From: Rhizobium viscosum | GTDB lineage: Bacteria > Pseudomonadota > Alphaproteobacteria > Rhizobiales > Rhizobiaceae | DNA: 64,000 bases | Assembly: GCF_014873945.1 (NCBI RefSeq) | Contig: NZ_JADBEC010000001.1 | Span: 1,488,001-1,552,000, forward strand | Direction: 5' to 3' | Shown: in pieces, positions 1 to 10,837 of the stretch | Layout of the letters: the number at the start of each line of letters is the position of its first letter | Position numbering within the stretch: position 1 is the first letter of the stretch | The notes under the pieces: model-generated | The model's input: only the letters and a program-made list of their open reading frames with translations | The model's database searches: none | Told to the model about the DNA's origin: nothing | Made by a program: the position numbers and the translations under genes

Positions 1-222
1 GCCGCGGGTCGTATAGTCGTAGGCAGTGGCCGGATCGGTGGCGATGGCTTTGACCGGCACCGCGACACCGGGAGAATAGGCCAGCGAGAGGTCGCGCTGC
101 GTCGCCATCGGCTTGGTCGGATTGATCTCCAGCTTGCCGGGCCGACCCATCGCGTGAAATTCGAGCGCTTCCTTGTCGGTAACAGAGGTCACCGGCCGTT
201 CTTTCTTCTCCATCTGCGACAT
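1..222 (-). CDS. tme: NADP-dependent malic enzyme, N-terminal part (cut by window edge)
   Basis: Reading the minus strand from 222 gives an open frame that runs off the window at base 1 (74 codons). It contains EFHAMGRPGKLEI, MATQRDLSLAYSPGVAVP and AYDYTTRG, the N-terminal signature of rhizobial malic enzymes. The YDYTTRG form fits the NADP-dependent Tme type better than NAD-dependent Dme. The enzyme decarboxylates malate to pyruvate and yields NADPH. A purine-rich GGAGGAGG lies directly upstream of 222. It is only one base from that ATG but about ten from a second in-frame ATG at 213, so the true start may be 213. The gene is divergent from mutS. Confidence 0.85.
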   Translation of the reverse strand, partial: MSQMEKKERPVTSVTDKEALEFHAMGRPGKLEINPTKPMATQRDLSLAYSPGVAVPVKAIATDPATAYDYTTRG

Positions 223-335
223 GCCTCCTCCAAACGTCTGTGGGTGACGTTTTCCTCTTTCCCAATTGCTGTTGTCATCTATAGCGGCGCGCGGATAGGG
301 TTGGCACCTGTTTTTTTGGGAAAAACTGCACCTCC

Positions 336-3062
336 GTGAACGCACGAATAGACAGCAGAAACGAAGCCTTCTCGGCAGCCGAGCTTGCGACTGAGGAAAG
401 CCGCGCCTCGGCGACGCCGATGATGGAACAGTATATAGAGATCAAGGCGAACAATCCGGATTCGCTGCTCTTCTATCGCATGGGTGATTTTTACGAGCTG
501 TTCTTCGAGGATGCGCTCGAGGCTTCACGCGCGCTCGGCATCACGCTCACCAAGCGCGGCCAGCACATGGGGCAGGACATTGCGATGTGCGGCGTGCCTG
601 TGCATGCGGCCGACGACTACCTGCAGAAGCTGATTTCGCTCGGCTACCGCGTCGCCGTCTGCGAGCAGGTTGAAGATCCGGCAGAAGCCAAGAAACGCGG
701 CTCGAAATCCGTCGTCAAGCGCGATGTCGTCCGTCTTGTCACGCCGGGCACCATTACCGAGGAGAAGCTGCTTTCGCCCTCGGAATCGAACTATCTGATG
801 ACGCTGTCGCGCATCCGCGGTTCTTCCGAGCCTGTGCTGGCGCTTTCCTGGATCGATATTTCCACCGGCGTCTTCCGGTTGGCGGAAACGGAAGCATCGC
901 GACTGCTCGCCGATATCCTGCGCATCGATCCGCGCGAGCTCATCGTTCCCGATACGATGTTTTATGACGCCGAACTGAAATCGGTCTTCGATGTACTCGG
1001 CCGCACCGCCGTTCCGCAGCCGGCTGTGCTTTTCGACAGCGCGACGGCAGAAACGCGCATAGCACGCTATTTCGAGGTTTCGACGCTCGACGGCTTCGGA
1101 AGTTTTTCGCGCGCCGAACTGGCGGCCGCGGCGGCAGCCATCGCCTACGTGGAGAAGACGCAAATTGCCGAACGGCCGCCGCTCGGCAGACCGGAACGGG
1201 AGAGCGGCGCCTCGACGCTGTTCATCGATCCGGCCACCCGTGCCAATCTGGAACTTGTGCGCACACTCTCCGGTGATCGCAACGGCACGCTACTGAAGGC
1301 GATCGACCGCACGACCACTGGCGGTGGGGGGCGCCTGCTTGCCGAACGGCTGATGTCCCCGCTCACCGATCCCGCCCGCGTCAATGAGCGCCTGGATTCG
1401 ATCGGCTTCCTCATGCAGGAACCATCGCTCTGCGGCGACCTGCGCGACGCGCTGAAACATGTACCCGACATGCCGCGGGCCCTCTCCCGCCTGGCGCTCG
1501 ACCGTGGCGGTCCGCGGGATCTCTGGGCTATCAGGCAGGGGCTTGGTGCTGCGGCTCAGATCGCCGATCTGCTGGGAAGCGCGATGCTGCCGGAGGAGCT
1601 GGGACAGGCGCGCATGGGGCTGCAGGCTCTACCATCCGAACTCGAAGCTCTGCTTGCCGAAAACCTCGCGGAAGAACTGCCGCTTCTGAAACGCGATGGT
1701 GGCTTCCTGCGCGATGGTGCCAATGCCGACCTCGACGATGTCAGGGCGCTGCGCGACCAGTCGCGCCGGGTCATTGCAGGCCTGCAGCTGCAATATGCCG
1801 AAGAGACCGGCATCAAGTCGCTGAAGATCAAGCACAACAATATCCTCGGTTATTTCATCGAAGTCACCGCAGGCAATGCCGGGCCGATGACTGATACGGC
1901 CGAGGCGAAGGCTCGCTTCATCCACCGGCAGACGATGGCAAATGCCATGCGGTTCACCACGACGGAGCTTGCCGACCTCGAAAGCCGCATCGCCAACGCC
2001 GCCGACCGCGCGCTGCAAATCGAGCTTGAAGCTTTCGACCGGATGATGGAGGCGACTGTTACAGAGGCAGAAGCGATCAAGGCTGGTGCGCGAGCCCTTG
2101 CCGTCATCGATGTCGCAGCAGGTCTGGCACTGCTTGCGGAGGAACAGGCCTATTGCCGGCCGCTGGTCGATGGCTCGAAGATGTTTGCAATCGAGGGCGG
2201 GCGCCATCCCGTCGTCGAACAGGCACTGCGGCGCCAGTCCATTGGTCCTTTCGTCGCCAATAATTGCGATCTGTCGCCTGTCTCCGATGGCAAGGACGGC
2301 GCGATCTGGCTGCTGACCGGCCCAAATATGGGCGGTAAATCGACCTTCCTGCGCCAGAACGCGCTGATCGCCATTCTCGCCCAGATGGGTTCCTTCGTGC
2401 CGGCAGCGTCAGCGCATATCGGCATCGTCGACCGGCTGTTTTCGCGCGTCGGCGCCTCCGACGATCTGGCGCGCGGGCGTTCCACCTTCATGGTGGAGAT
2501 GGTCGAGACGGCTGCAATCCTCAACCAGGCAACCGATCGTTCCCTCGTCATTCTCGACGAGATCGGCCGCGGTACCGCGACCTTCGACGGCCTTTCCATC
2601 GCCTGGGCCGCTGTCGAGCATCTGCACGAGGCCAATCGCTGCCGCGGGCTTTTCGCCACGCATTTCCATGAGCTGACCGTGCTTTCGGAAAAGCTTGCCC
2701 GGCTATCGAACGCGACGATGCGCGTGAAGGAGTGGGACGGCGATGTCATCTTCCTGCACGAGGTCGGTCCGGGTGCGGCCGACCGCTCCTACGGCATTCA
2801 GGTGGCGCGGCTTGCCGGCCTGCCGGCCTCTGTCGTGGCTCGGGCACGTGATGTGCTGACCCGGCTTGAAGATGCCGATCGCAAGAACCCGGCAAGCCAG
2901 CTGATCGATGACCTGCCACTTTTCCAGGTCGCGGTGCGCCGCGAGGAAACATCGCGCGGGCCTTCCAAGGTCGAAGAAGCCCTGAAGGCGATGAGCCTCG
3001 ACGACATGACGCCACGCGAGGCGCTCGATGCGCTTTACGACCTTAAAAAGAAGATGAAATAG
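336..3062 (+). CDS. mutS: DNA mismatch repair protein MutS
   Basis: Recognises mismatches and small loops and, with MutL, starts strand-directed repair. The 908-residue product shows the mismatch-reading MGDFYELF (residues 49-56, with the Phe-x-Glu wedge at F52/E54), the connector and lever domains, and the ATPase domain with Walker [10 protein letters not shown] (662-670) and Walker [12 protein letters not shown] near 740. The length is normal for alphaproteobacterial MutS. The start is a GTG; the alternative upstream frame at 154-339 is not coding-like. It is divergent from tme and is followed after 11 bp by a small unknown gene. Confidence 0.98.
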   Translation: MNARIDSRNEAFSAAELATEESRASATPMMEQYIEIKANNPDSLLFYRMGDFYELFFEDALEASRALGITLTKRGQHMGQDIAMCGVPVHAADDYLQKLISLGYRVAVCEQVEDPAEAKKRGSKSVVKRDVVRLVTPGTITEEKLLSPSESNYLMTLSRIRGSSEPVLALSWIDISTGVFRLAETEASRLLADILRIDPRELIVPDTMFYDAELKSVFDVLGRTAVPQPAVLFDSATAETRIARYFEVSTLDGFGSFSRAELAAAAAAIAYVEKTQIAERPPLGRPERESGASTLFIDPATRANLELVRTLSGDRNGTLLKAIDRTTTGGGGRLLAERLMSPLTDPARVNERLDSIGFLMQEPSLCGDLRDALKHVPDMPRALSRLALDRGGPRDLWAIRQGLGAAAQIADLLGSAMLPEELGQARMGLQALPSELEALLAENLAEELPLLKRDGGFLRDGANADLDDVRALRDQSRRVIAGLQLQYAEETGIKSLKIKHNNILGYFIEVTAGNAGPMTDTAEAKARFIHRQTMANAMRFTTTELADLESRIANAADRALQIELEAFDRMMEATVTEAEAIKAGARALAVIDVAAGLALLAEEQAYCRPLVDGSKMFAIEGGRHPVVEQALRRQSIGPFVANNCDLSPVSDGKDGAIWLLTGPNMGGKSTFLRQNALIAILAQMGSFVPAASAHIGIVDRLFSRVGASDDLARGRSTFMVEMVETAAILNQATDRSLVILDEIGRGTATFDGLSIAWAAVEHLHEANRCRGLFATHFHELTVLSEKLARLSNATMRVKEWDGDVIFLHEVGPGAADRSYGIQVARLAGLPASVVARARDVLTRLEDADRKNPASQLIDDLPLFQVAVRREETSRGPSKVEEALKAMSLDDMTPREALDALYDLKKKMK

Positions 3063-3073
3063 GAGCAGCGCCC

Positions 3074-3349
3074 GTGTTCATGGAAAAACTGCTTCAGGAA
3101 ACCCAGCGCCTCTCCGTCATCGTCTCGATGCTCGAGATCATGAAACAATCTGATGGTAATCTGGAGGCGCGCGGCTGGAACACGCCGATCGGCATGGCGA
3201 AGATCACTGGTTCCTGCCTGAAGATCGGCGAGATCAGCGGCGCGATCGTCGATGCCGGCTACCGTGAATGCGACAAGGCGACGCTTAACGGCATTATGAG
3301 CGAGACCCGGCAGGTTCTCGATACGCTGCTGACGCAGGCTTCAGCCTGA
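3074..3349 (+). CDS. Conserved-looking small protein of unknown function
   Basis: A 91-residue acidic, helical-looking protein without signal peptide, membrane segment or cysteine cluster; only one Cys is seen, in TGSCLK. I do not recognise the family. The GTG start at 3074 is supported by AGGAG at 3061-3065 with 8 bp spacing; an in-frame ATG at 3080 would be 14 bp away. It is separated from mutS by only 11 bp, so it is probably translated from the mutS message, and lies 113 bp before glnD. Third-position GC and codon use match its neighbours, which supports a real gene. Confidence 0.7.
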   Translation: MFMEKLLQETQRLSVIVSMLEIMKQSDGNLEARGWNTPIGMAKITGSCLKIGEISGAIVDAGYRECDKATLNGIMSETRQVLDTLLTQASA

Positions 3350-3462
3350 GGCTTGCGGCAAAGCGTCCGTCACCAGCGGCTTGCCAACACCATTTCGCCA
3401 AATTTAAAGGTTCATGGAATATGAAGGCCCGTGTCAATCCGCGGGCAAAGAGGCTATAGCGC

Positions 3463-6354
3463 ATGCAGATCAAACACGAGGCGCGCCATGAGCAAGCGGC
3501 CCGGACCGAAGAGGCAGCTCCCCGGCCGATGGCGACGCACGATATCGATTTTTCCGAAATTCTCGATGTGGAATTGCTGCAGGGTCAATGTGACGCCATT
3601 GCCGAAGCCAACCGCAATCGTCCCGACGTGCTACGGAACGATCTTCTTGCCGTTCTGAAGAAAGCCAGCGTCGAAGGACGCAGGAAGGCGCGGGAACTGC
3701 TCAACGCCCAAGGCGGCGGGCTTGATTGCGCTCATCGCATTTCCTGGCTGCAGGACCAGATCATCACCGCCCTCTATAATTTCGCCACCGCCCATGTCTT
3801 CCCGAAGCAGAAGGACAAGTTCGCGGTCACGGCGGTCGGCGGCTACGGGCGCGACACACTGGCTCCGGGTTCCGATATCGACTTGCTCTTCCTCTTCTTG
3901 CCGAAGCCGGCGGAAGAGACGCACAAGGCCGTCGAGTTCATGCTCTATATGCTGTGGGACATGGGCTTCAAGGTCGGCCACGCGACCCGCACCATCGATG
4001 AATGTATCGCGCTTTCCAAGTCCGACATGACCATCCGCACCGCCATTCTGGAAATGCGTTTTATCTGCGGGCTGCAGTCGTTGGAAACGGAGCTGGAATC
4101 CCGCTTCGACAAGGAAATCGTCACCGGCACAGGACCGGAATTTATCGCCGCCAAGCTTGCCGAACGCGACGAACGCCACCGTAAGGCCGGCGATACGCGC
4201 TATCTTGTCGAGCCGAACGTCAAGGAGGGTAAGGGCGGCCTTCGCGACTTGCATACCCTCTTCTGGATTTCGAAATATTATTATCATGTCCGCGACCCCG
4301 CCGATCTGGTGCCGCTCGGCGTGTTGTCGAAGCAGGAATACCGGCTTCTGGAAAAGGCCGACGACTTTCTCTGGGCCGTGCGCTGCCACATGCATTTCCT
4401 AACCGGGAAAGCGGAGGAGCGCCTGTCCTTCGATATCCAGCGCGAGATCGCAGAGGCGCTCGGCTATCATTCCCGCCCCGGCCTATCGGCCGTCGAGCGT
4501 TTTATGAAGCACTACTTCCTGGTCGCCAAGGATGTCGGCGACCTGACGCGCATCCTCTGCGCGGCACTCGAAGACCAGCAGGCGAAATCGATTCCGGGAC
4601 TGACGGGCGTCATCAGCCGCTTTACCCATCGCAATCGCAAGATCCCCGGCAGCGTCGAGTTCGTAGAGGATCGCGGCCGCATCACGCTCGCCAATCCCGA
4701 TGTGTTCAAGCGCGATCCGGTCAGCATCATTCGCCTGTTCCATGTGGCCGATATCAACGGGCTGGAATTCCATCCCGATGCGCTGAAGCGCGTCACCCGT
4801 TCGCTCGGCCTCATCAACAACGACCTCCGCGAAAATGACGAGGCCAACCGGCTTTTCCTGTCGATCCTCACCTCCAGGCGCGATCCCGCACTCATCCTGC
4901 GGCGCATGAACGAGGCAGGCGTGCTTGGCCGCTTCATTCCCGAGTTCGGCAAGATCGTCGCGATGATGCAGTTCAACATGTATCATCACTATACAGTCGA
5001 TGAGCATCTGATCCGCGCCATCGATGTTCTCTCGGAGATCGACAAGGGTAAGGCGGAGGAGCTGCATCCTCTTGCCAACAAGCTGATGCCGCATATCGAG
5101 GACCGCGAGGCGCTTTATGTCGCCGTGTTGCTGCACGATATCGCCAAGGGCCGGCAGGAAGACCATTCAATTGCCGGCGCGCGTGTCGCCCGCAAGCTCA
5201 GTGCCCGCTTTGGCCTGTCGCAAAAGCAGACCGAGATCGTCGTCTGGTTGATCGAGGAACATCTGACCATGTCGATGGTCGCCCAGACGCGCGACCTGAC
5301 GGACCGCAAGACGATCACCGATTTCGCCGACCGCGTTCAGTCTCTCGACCGCCTGAAGATGCTGATCATCCTGACGATCTGCGACATCCGCGCCGTCGGG
5401 CCGGGTGTCTGGAACGGCTGGAAGGGCCAGTTGTTGCGCACGCTCTATTACGAGACGGAACTGCTGCTTGCCGGCGGCTTCTCGGAAGTATCGCGCAAGG
5501 AACGCGCCCAGGCTGCGGCCGAAGCGCTCTACGCCGCGCTTTCCGACTGGAGCCAAAAGGATCGCCGCACCTATACCAAGCTGCACTACCAGCCCTATCT
5601 GCTCTCCGTGCCGCTGGAGGATCAGATCCGCCATGCGCATTTCATTCGCCAGGCGGACAAGGCTGGCCAGGCACTGGCGACCTCAGTGCGCACGGACAGC
5701 TTCCATGCGATTACCGAAATCACCGTCCTCTCGCCCGATCATCCACGCCTGCTCGCCGTCATTGCCGGCGCTTGTGCGGCGGCTGGCGCCAACATCGTCG
5801 ATGCGCAGATCTTCACGACCTCCGACGGACGCGCACTCGACACGATCCATGTCAGCCGCGAGTTTCCGAACGATGAGGACGAGCTTCGGCGCGCCGGCAC
5901 GATCGGCCGCATGATCGAGGACGTGCTTTCCGGCCGCAAACGCCTGCCCGAAGTGATCGCGACCCGCGCGAAGAACCGCAAGAAGAGCAAGGCCTTCATC
6001 ATTCCGCCGTCGGTGACGATCACCAACAGCCTGTCGAACAAGTTCACCGTCATCGAGGTGGAATGCCTCGACCGGCCGGGCTTGCTGTCGGAAATGACCG
6101 CTGTCTTGTCCGATCTGTCGCTCGACATCCAGTCGGCGCGCATCACCACCTTCGGTGAAAAGGTCATCGATACTTTCTACGTCACCGATCTCGTCGGCCA
6201 GAAGATCTCCGGTGACAGCAAGCGCGCCAATATCACTGCCCGTATGAAAGCGGTCATGGCCGAGGAGCAGGACGAACTGCGCGAACGCATGCCGTCAGGC
6301 ATCATCGCCCCTGCCGCGACTGCCGCCGAAAAGAAAGCCGGTTCCCCCGTATGA
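3463..6354 (+). CDS. glnD: [Protein-PII] uridylyltransferase / uridylyl-removing enzyme
   Basis: Senses glutamine and uridylylates or deuridylylates the PII proteins (GlnB/GlnK) to set nitrogen status. The 963-residue protein has the nucleotidyltransferase motif [17 protein letters not shown] (about 126-142), the PII-uridylyltransferase middle domain ([16 protein letters not shown]), an HD hydrolase domain (LLHDIAKG near 558) and two C-terminal ACT domains (about 749-800 and 862-910) for glutamine sensing. Start 3463 has AAGAGG about 9 bp upstream; an internal ATG at 3529 is possible but would remove little. The stop overlaps the murJ start (ATGA), so the two are translationally coupled. Confidence 0.98.
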   Translation: MQIKHEARHEQAARTEEAAPRPMATHDIDFSEILDVELLQGQCDAIAEANRNRPDVLRNDLLAVLKKASVEGRRKARELLNAQGGGLDCAHRISWLQDQIITALYNFATAHVFPKQKDKFAVTAVGGYGRDTLAPGSDIDLLFLFLPKPAEETHKAVEFMLYMLWDMGFKVGHATRTIDECIALSKSDMTIRTAILEMRFICGLQSLETELESRFDKEIVTGTGPEFIAAKLAERDERHRKAGDTRYLVEPNVKEGKGGLRDLHTLFWISKYYYHVRDPADLVPLGVLSKQEYRLLEKADDFLWAVRCHMHFLTGKAEERLSFDIQREIAEALGYHSRPGLSAVERFMKHYFLVAKDVGDLTRILCAALEDQQAKSIPGLTGVISRFTHRNRKIPGSVEFVEDRGRITLANPDVFKRDPVSIIRLFHVADINGLEFHPDALKRVTRSLGLINNDLRENDEANRLFLSILTSRRDPALILRRMNEAGVLGRFIPEFGKIVAMMQFNMYHHYTVDEHLIRAIDVLSEIDKGKAEELHPLANKLMPHIEDREALYVAVLLHDIAKGRQEDHSIAGARVARKLSARFGLSQKQTEIVVWLIEEHLTMSMVAQTRDLTDRKTITDFADRVQSLDRLKMLIILTICDIRAVGPGVWNGWKGQLLRTLYYETELLLAGGFSEVSRKERAQAAAEALYAALSDWSQKDRRTYTKLHYQPYLLSVPLEDQIRHAHFIRQADKAGQALATSVRTDSFHAITEITVLSPDHPRLLAVIAGACAAAGANIVDAQIFTTSDGRALDTIHVSREFPNDEDELRRAGTIGRMIEDVLSGRKRLPEVIATRAKNRKKSKAFIIPPSVTITNSLSNKFTVIEVECLDRPGLLSEMTAVLSDLSLDIQSARITTFGEKVIDTFYVTDLVGQKISGDSKRANITARMKAVMAEEQDELRERMPSGIIAPAATAAEKKAGSPV

Positions 6355-7931
6355 GCCTCGTCAAGAAATTCGCCACGGTCGGCGGCGCCACGCTCGGAAG
6401 CCGCATCTTTGGTTTTGCCCGCGAAACGCTGATGGCAGCTGCTCTCGGCACCGGGCCGATGGCTGACGTCTTCTATGCCGCCTTCCGTTTCCCGAATCTC
6501 TTCCGCAGGCTCTTTGCCGAGGGCGCTTTCAACGCCGCCTTCGTGCCGCTTTTCGCAAAGGAGATCGAGGCGAACGGCACTGACGGCGCCAAGCGCTTTT
6601 CGGAAGAAGTCTTCGGTGTTCTGTTCTCTGTACTGCTGCTCATCACCATCGTCATGGAGCTTTCCATGCCACTGCTGGTGCGCTTCGTCATCGCGCCGGG
6701 CTTTGCTGATGATCCCGAGAAATTCGGCATCACCATCCGCATGGCGGCAGTGATGTTCCCCTATCTCATGTGCATGTCGCTGACGGCGATGATGAGCGGC
6801 ATGCTGAATTCGCTGCATCACTTCTTCGCCGCAGCCGTCGCGCCCGTTTTTCTCAACGTGGTGATGATCGCCGCGCTGTTCTACGCGCTCTATACCGGCG
6901 CCGAACCGTTGGCGACGGCCTGGTATCTTTCCTGGGGCGTGCTGGCGGCCGGCGTCCTGCAGCTCGCCGTCGTCTATCTCGGTGTGCTGCATGCCGGCAT
7001 GAGCATCGGCTTCCGCTTTCCGAAGATGACGCCCAACGTCAAGCGGCTGCTGATCCTTGCCATTCCAGCGGCCGTCACAGGCGGTATTACGCAGATCAAT
7101 CAGCTCATCGGCCAGGCAATCGCCTCTTCGCGCGAAGGCGCCATCGCCGCCCTGCAATATGCCGACCGAATCTACCAGCTTCCCCTCGGCGTCGTCGGCG
7201 TCGCCGTCGGTGTGGTGCTGCTGCCCGAACTCGCCCGCGCACTCAAGGGCGGGGCGCTGCGCGAGGCGGCCTTCCTGCAGAACCGCTCGATCGAATTCGT
7301 GATGTTCCTGACGATCCCGGCCGGCTTTGCGCTGTGGATCCTGTCGGACGAAATCATCCGCGTGCTCTACGAGCGCGGCGCCTTCCACGAGCAGAACACC
7401 CTCATCGTCGGCTCGATCCTGGCGATCTACGGGATCGGTCTGCCGGCCTTCGTGCTGATTAAGGCGCTGCAACCGGGCTTTTATGCCCGCGAGGACACCA
7501 AGACGCCCATGCGTTTCTCGGCGGTTGCCGTCGCGGTCAACTGTGCTACGGCGCTGACACTCTTTCCCTATATGGGCGCACCGGGCATTGCGGTAGCGGA
7601 AGCGACAGCAGGCTGGATCAGCACCGTGCTGCTCTTCACCACACTTCTACGCCGCGGCCATCTGACATGGGAATGGGCGCTTGCCAAACGCGCCGTCCTG
7701 CTGATCGTCGCGTCCGCCGTCATGGCCGCCGTCATCTTCTACCTCAAGCAGCACTGGGCGCCCTGGCTTGCCTCGGGCGCACCGCTTCTGACCAAGGTCG
7801 GCACGCTTGGTCTGCTGATTGCGATTTCGATGGTCGTCTATTTCGCGACCGCCTTTTTGATCGGCGGGGCGGACCTCGGCATGATCCGCCGCAACCTGAA
7901 CCGCAAGCCGGCGCCGGTGAAAGATGCCTAA
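6351..7931 (+). CDS. murJ: Lipid II flippase MurJ (MviN)
   Basis: An inner-membrane protein of the MOP superfamily that flips lipid II for peptidoglycan synthesis. The 526 residues contain about 14 hydrophobic segments and typical MurJ signatures: [12 protein letters not shown] near the N terminus, [21 protein letters not shown], and the later basic stretch [15 protein letters not shown]. The ATG overlaps the glnD stop by 4 bp. A short interspersed repeat starts just after the TAA, and the next gene is convergent. Confidence 0.97.
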   Translation: MSLVKKFATVGGATLGSRIFGFARETLMAAALGTGPMADVFYAAFRFPNLFRRLFAEGAFNAAFVPLFAKEIEANGTDGAKRFSEEVFGVLFSVLLLITIVMELSMPLLVRFVIAPGFADDPEKFGITIRMAAVMFPYLMCMSLTAMMSGMLNSLHHFFAAAVAPVFLNVVMIAALFYALYTGAEPLATAWYLSWGVLAAGVLQLAVVYLGVLHAGMSIGFRFPKMTPNVKRLLILAIPAAVTGGITQINQLIGQAIASSREGAIAALQYADRIYQLPLGVVGVAVGVVLLPELARALKGGALREAAFLQNRSIEFVMFLTIPAGFALWILSDEIIRVLYERGAFHEQNTLIVGSILAIYGIGLPAFVLIKALQPGFYAREDTKTPMRFSAVAVAVNCATALTLFPYMGAPGIAVAEATAGWISTVLLFTTLLRRGHLTWEWALAKRAVLLIVASAVMAAVIFYLKQHWAPWLASGAPLLTKVGTLGLLIAISMVVYFATAFLIGGADLGMIRRNLNRKPAPVKDA

Positions 7932-7937
7932 CGCCCT

Positions 7938-7992
7938 TTTCGCGCAATTCCGGGTGCGAAACCGCTGCGCACTTTTGCTGGAACTGCTTTAG
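7938..7992. repeat. Rhizobial interspersed palindromic repeat, copy 1 (half element)
   Basis: About 50 bp matching the right half of the copies at 29838 and 31889. It is bounded by inverted AATTCC/GGAA(C)TGC arms around a GC-rich centre. It fills the gap between convergent murJ and the 7989-8417 gene, and its end supplies the TAA stop (7989-7991 on the minus strand) of the latter. The left AGAGCA..TGCTCT hairpin seen in the other copies is missing here. Confidence 0.75.
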
Positions 7993-8417
7993 CAATCCAC
8001 CCATCGTCGCTGCGGCCCGACATCGACGTGGACGATGCCATTGCAATAGGTGCCTATCCCTCCGATGCCGGGTGCGGTTTTCGCAGCGGCGACGATCGTG
8101 CGCTCCGACACGCCGGGAATCCGGATGTCAGCCGCCAGGCATTTCCCGTGCATGGAGCCGTGGCGGCGGGGATGTGGCCGGAAGCCTGAGGTTATCATCG
8201 GCCGGCGTCCGGTCTTTGCCGCGATATGCGACAAGACCGCCCGCAATCGCTCCGGGAAACAGCCTGCGCGAACGCTGACAGTTTGCATCGTGTAAGCAAT
8301 ACGCGTCTCGTGTTTGGGAAGTTGGGTCGTCTGCCGTCGATTATCTTGACCGACGGCTGTCGTTGCTGATTGTAGGGCGAAAAGGCCTGCCATGGCGAGC
8401 AAACTAGCGTTCTGCAT
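7989..8417 (-). CDS. Secreted M15-like (DUF882/YcbK-type) peptidase domain protein
   Basis: 142 residues. The N terminus (MQNASLLAMAGLFALQSATTAVGQ) looks like a signal peptide, so a periplasmic location is likely. The C-terminal half resembles the M15 D,D-carboxypeptidase/DUF882 fold: TSGFRPHPR, then SMHGKCLAADI (metal-ligand pattern H-x6-D) and a final HVDVG supplying the second His. A role in trimming peptidoglycan peptides is inferred from the fold; substrate and activity are not visible. The gene is monocistronic and convergent with murJ. Confidence 0.75.
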   Translation of the reverse strand: MQNASLLAMAGLFALQSATTAVGQDNRRQTTQLPKHETRIAYTMQTVSVRAGCFPERLRAVLSHIAAKTGRRPMITSGFRPHPRRHGSMHGKCLAADIRIPGVSERTIVAAAKTAPGIGGIGTYCNGIVHVDVGPQRRWVDC

Positions 8418-8603
8418 GGTCCCTCCGATCGGTTATCCCGACGGCCCCTTGGGCCGCCAGCCCGGCGAGAGGATTTTCAGTTCAAAGAAAGCTTTTCTGT
8501 GAAATTTTATACTCAATTCTAGCTAAACATACTGATCAATTTGGCGTAAAACTGGGCATTTTTCTGCAAACGAATGGAATAAACTTCCGAATCTGGAGAT
8601 CTC

Positions 8604-9008
8604 ATGATCCAATCTCTGTTTCTCGTCACCCTCGTCGTCGACGATTACGACCGTGCCAAAGCCTTCTATTGTGAGGCTCTCGGCTTCGAATGCCTTCAGG
8701 ATGAAGTACAGCCGGAAGGCAAGCGCTGGGTCGTCGTCAAGCCAAAGGGCGGGGATGGCGCCGCCTTTCTGCTGGCGCAGGCGGCAAATGAAGCACAGCA
8801 AGCCGCCGTCGGAAATCAAACCGGCGGGCGTGTCGGCTTCTTCCTCAAGACCGACGATTTTGTGCGCGATCACGCAGCGATGCTTGATGCCGGCGTGCGC
8901 TTTCTGGAGGAGCCGCGACATGAGGTTTACGGTACCGTGGCCGTTTTTTCGGATCCTTACGGCAACACCTTCGATCTCATTCAACAGGCCGCGCCCGCGG
9001 CCTCTTGA
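8604..9008 (+). CDS. VOC (glyoxalase/bleomycin-resistance) family protein
   Basis: 134 residues with the two beta-alpha-beta-beta-beta halves of the vicinal oxygen chelate fold: LVVDDYDRAKAFYCEALGF at the N terminus and VAVFSDPYGNTFDLIQ at the C terminus. Family members are metal-dependent lyases, isomerases or dioxygenases, or binding proteins; the substrate cannot be told. Start 8604 has GGAG at 8595-8598. It stands alone between an intergenic region and trpS. Confidence 0.85.
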   Translation: MIQSLFLVTLVVDDYDRAKAFYCEALGFECLQDEVQPEGKRWVVVKPKGGDGAAFLLAQAANEAQQAAVGNQTGGRVGFFLKTDDFVRDHAAMLDAGVRFLEEPRHEVYGTVAVFSDPYGNTFDLIQQAAPAAS

Positions 9009-9099
9009 TTGCGGCCGGGAGCCCGTGCATAAGCGCCCGCGTTAGCAACATGGGCCTTTGGCCCTGGGGCCCTCCACCAGCCTAATCGAGGACAGCATC

Positions 9100-10164
9100 A
9101 TGGGTGAATTCAAGAAGCTCGTATTCTCCGGCGTTCAGCCGACGGGCAACCTGCATCTCGGCAATTATCTCGGCGCAATCCGCCGCTTCGTGCAGCTTCA
9201 GGACGGCAACGACTGCATCTATTGCGTCGTCGACCTGCATGCACTGACAGCGCAGCTCGTCCACGATGACATGCTGTCGCAGACGCGCTCGATCGCAGCC
9301 GCCTTCATCGCTTCCGGCATCGACGCTGAAAAGCATATCGTCTTCAATCAGTCCGCCGTACCGCAGCACGCCGAACTCGCCTGGATCTTCAATTGTGTCG
9401 CCCGCCTCGGCTGGATGAACCGCATGACGCAGTTCAAGGACAAGGCCGGCAAGGACCGCGAGCAGGCCTCGCTCGGTCTCTACGCCTATCCGAGCCTGAT
9501 GGCCGCCGACATTCTCGTCTACCGCGCCACGCATGTGCCCGTCGGCGAAGATCAGAAGCAGCACCTCGAGCTGACGCGTGACATCGCGATGAAGTTCAAT
9601 CTCGATTACGCCTCGCACATCCGTAAGACGAATTACGGGATCGACATCACCGTCGGCGATGAGCCGGTGCATGCTTATTTCCCGATGGTCGAACCGCTGA
9701 TCGGCGGGCCGGCGCCGCGCGTCATGTCGCTGCGTGATGGTACGAAGAAGATGTCGAAGTCCGATCCGTCGGACCTTTCGCGCATCAACCTGATGGACGA
9801 CGAGGATGCGATCTCCAGGAAGATCCGCAAGGCCAAGACCGACCCGGATGGCTTGCCGAGCGAAATCGCCGGTCTCGAAAACCGGCCGGAGGCTGAAAAC
9901 CTCGTTTCGATCTATGCCGCACTCGCCGACAAGACGAGGGAACAGGTCCTCGCCGAATTTGGCGGCCAGCAGTTCTCTGTCTTCAAGCCGGCGCTGATCG
10001 ATCTCGCTGTCCAGGTGCTGTCGCCGATAACGGGCGAAATGCGCCGCCTGATGAGCGATACGAGCCATATCGATGCGATTCTCCGCAACGGCAATGAACG
10101 CGCGCGAGCACGCGCCGACGTGACGATGCGCGAACTTCGCGAGATCATCGGCTTCCTCTACTAA
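9100..10164 (+). CDS. trpS: Tryptophanyl-tRNA synthetase
   Basis: Charges tRNA-Trp. 354 residues with class I signatures: [17 protein letters not shown] (the HIGH-equivalent) and [10 protein letters not shown] (KMSKS loop). A longer frame opens at a TTG (9058), but the conserved protein begins [11 protein letters not shown] at ATG 9100, so I use that start. No attenuator or T-box-like leader is evident, only a GC-rich palindrome at about 9052-9072. Confidence 0.97.
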   Translation: MGEFKKLVFSGVQPTGNLHLGNYLGAIRRFVQLQDGNDCIYCVVDLHALTAQLVHDDMLSQTRSIAAAFIASGIDAEKHIVFNQSAVPQHAELAWIFNCVARLGWMNRMTQFKDKAGKDREQASLGLYAYPSLMAADILVYRATHVPVGEDQKQHLELTRDIAMKFNLDYASHIRKTNYGIDITVGDEPVHAYFPMVEPLIGGPAPRVMSLRDGTKKMSKSDPSDLSRINLMDDEDAISRKIRKAKTDPDGLPSEIAGLENRPEAENLVSIYAALADKTREQVLAEFGGQQFSVFKPALIDLAVQVLSPITGEMRRLMSDTSHIDAILRNGNERARARADVTMRELREIIGFLY

Positions 10165-10239
10165 TCAGATCGACATGCAGAGCTCCCGTGCAAAACGGGG
10201 GCTTGCAAATTTCTGGTCTCAGGTGTCAGAGTTCGCATC

Positions 10240-10731
10240 ATGGTATCAAAGCGACTCTCACGGCTCGAAGGTCATCGCCGCAAATTCATGGCGGTGATAG
10301 ACGGGACACCCGAATGCCAACGCGCCGTCCATTATGCGGGACGGCGTGCCAAGAATTCCAATGGCGGCCTCGTCCTTCTCTACGTGATCCCGGAAGGCGA
10401 TTTCCAGCAATGGCTTGGCGTCGAGGAGATCATGCGGGCGGAAGCCCGCGAGGAGGCGGAAGCCACTGTCGCCAAGATCGCACAAATCGTGCGCGAGACG
10501 ATCGGCATCGAACCAGAGATCGTCATCCGCGAGGGCAATTCGGCCGAGCAGATCAATGCGGTGATCGAGGAAGACCGGGACGTCGCCATCCTCGTGCTGG
10601 CCGCAGGTTCCGCCAAGGAGGGGCCGGGGCCGCTGGTTTCGTCCGTCGCAGGACGTGGAGCTGCCTTTCCCATTCCCGTCACCGTGCTTCCCGACACGCT
10701 GACGAATGAAGAAATCGATGCCCTCTGTTAA
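10240..10731 (+). CDS. Universal stress protein (UspA family)
   Basis: 163 residues with a single Usp domain: KFMAVIDGTPECQRAVHYA at the N terminus and the variable nucleotide-binding end AILVLAAGSAKEGPGPLVSSV, where the typical G-x2-G-x9-G(S/T) pattern is only partly kept. A role in stress survival is typical of the family; nothing here gives a specific partner. It is placed between trpS and the NfuA-like gene, a common order in rhizobia. Confidence 0.88.
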   Translation: MVSKRLSRLEGHRRKFMAVIDGTPECQRAVHYAGRRAKNSNGGLVLLYVIPEGDFQQWLGVEEIMRAEAREEAEATVAKIAQIVRETIGIEPEIVIREGNSAEQINAVIEEDRDVAILVLAAGSAKEGPGPLVSSVAGRGAAFPIPVTVLPDTLTNEEIDALC

Positions 10732-10753
10732 GCCATTTCTTGAGTATCAGTCT

Positions 10754-10782
10754 CTTGAATCGGTCGGACAATAGGCTTATTT
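10754..10782 (+). promoter_or_regulatory. Candidate RpoH-type promoter for the NfuA-like gene
   Basis: CTTGAA at 10754-10759, a 16-bp spacer, then CTTATTT at 10776-10782. This resembles the alphaproteobacterial heat-shock sigma consensus (CTTGAA / CyTATnT). It lies about 55 bp before the start codon at 10838. Prediction from sequence pattern only. Confidence 0.35.
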
Positions 10783-10837
10783 TCTTTTGAAGAATTCTAA
10801 AGACGGCAGAGGCAACGCCCGCCGCATGGAGAGCGAG

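Noticed and set aside
6177..7472. A 431-codon open frame antisense to the end of glnD and murJ
   Set aside because: His/Asp/Gln-rich low-complexity product opposite well-conserved genes; a high-GC shadow frame, like those at 20488-21750 (opposite metK), 44588-45934, 46584-47633 and 61463-62866.
9052..9072. GC palindrome before trpS as a T-box or attenuator
   Set aside because: No T-tract, no Trp-codon leader peptide, no T-box sequence; probably only a GC-rich self-complementary stretch.
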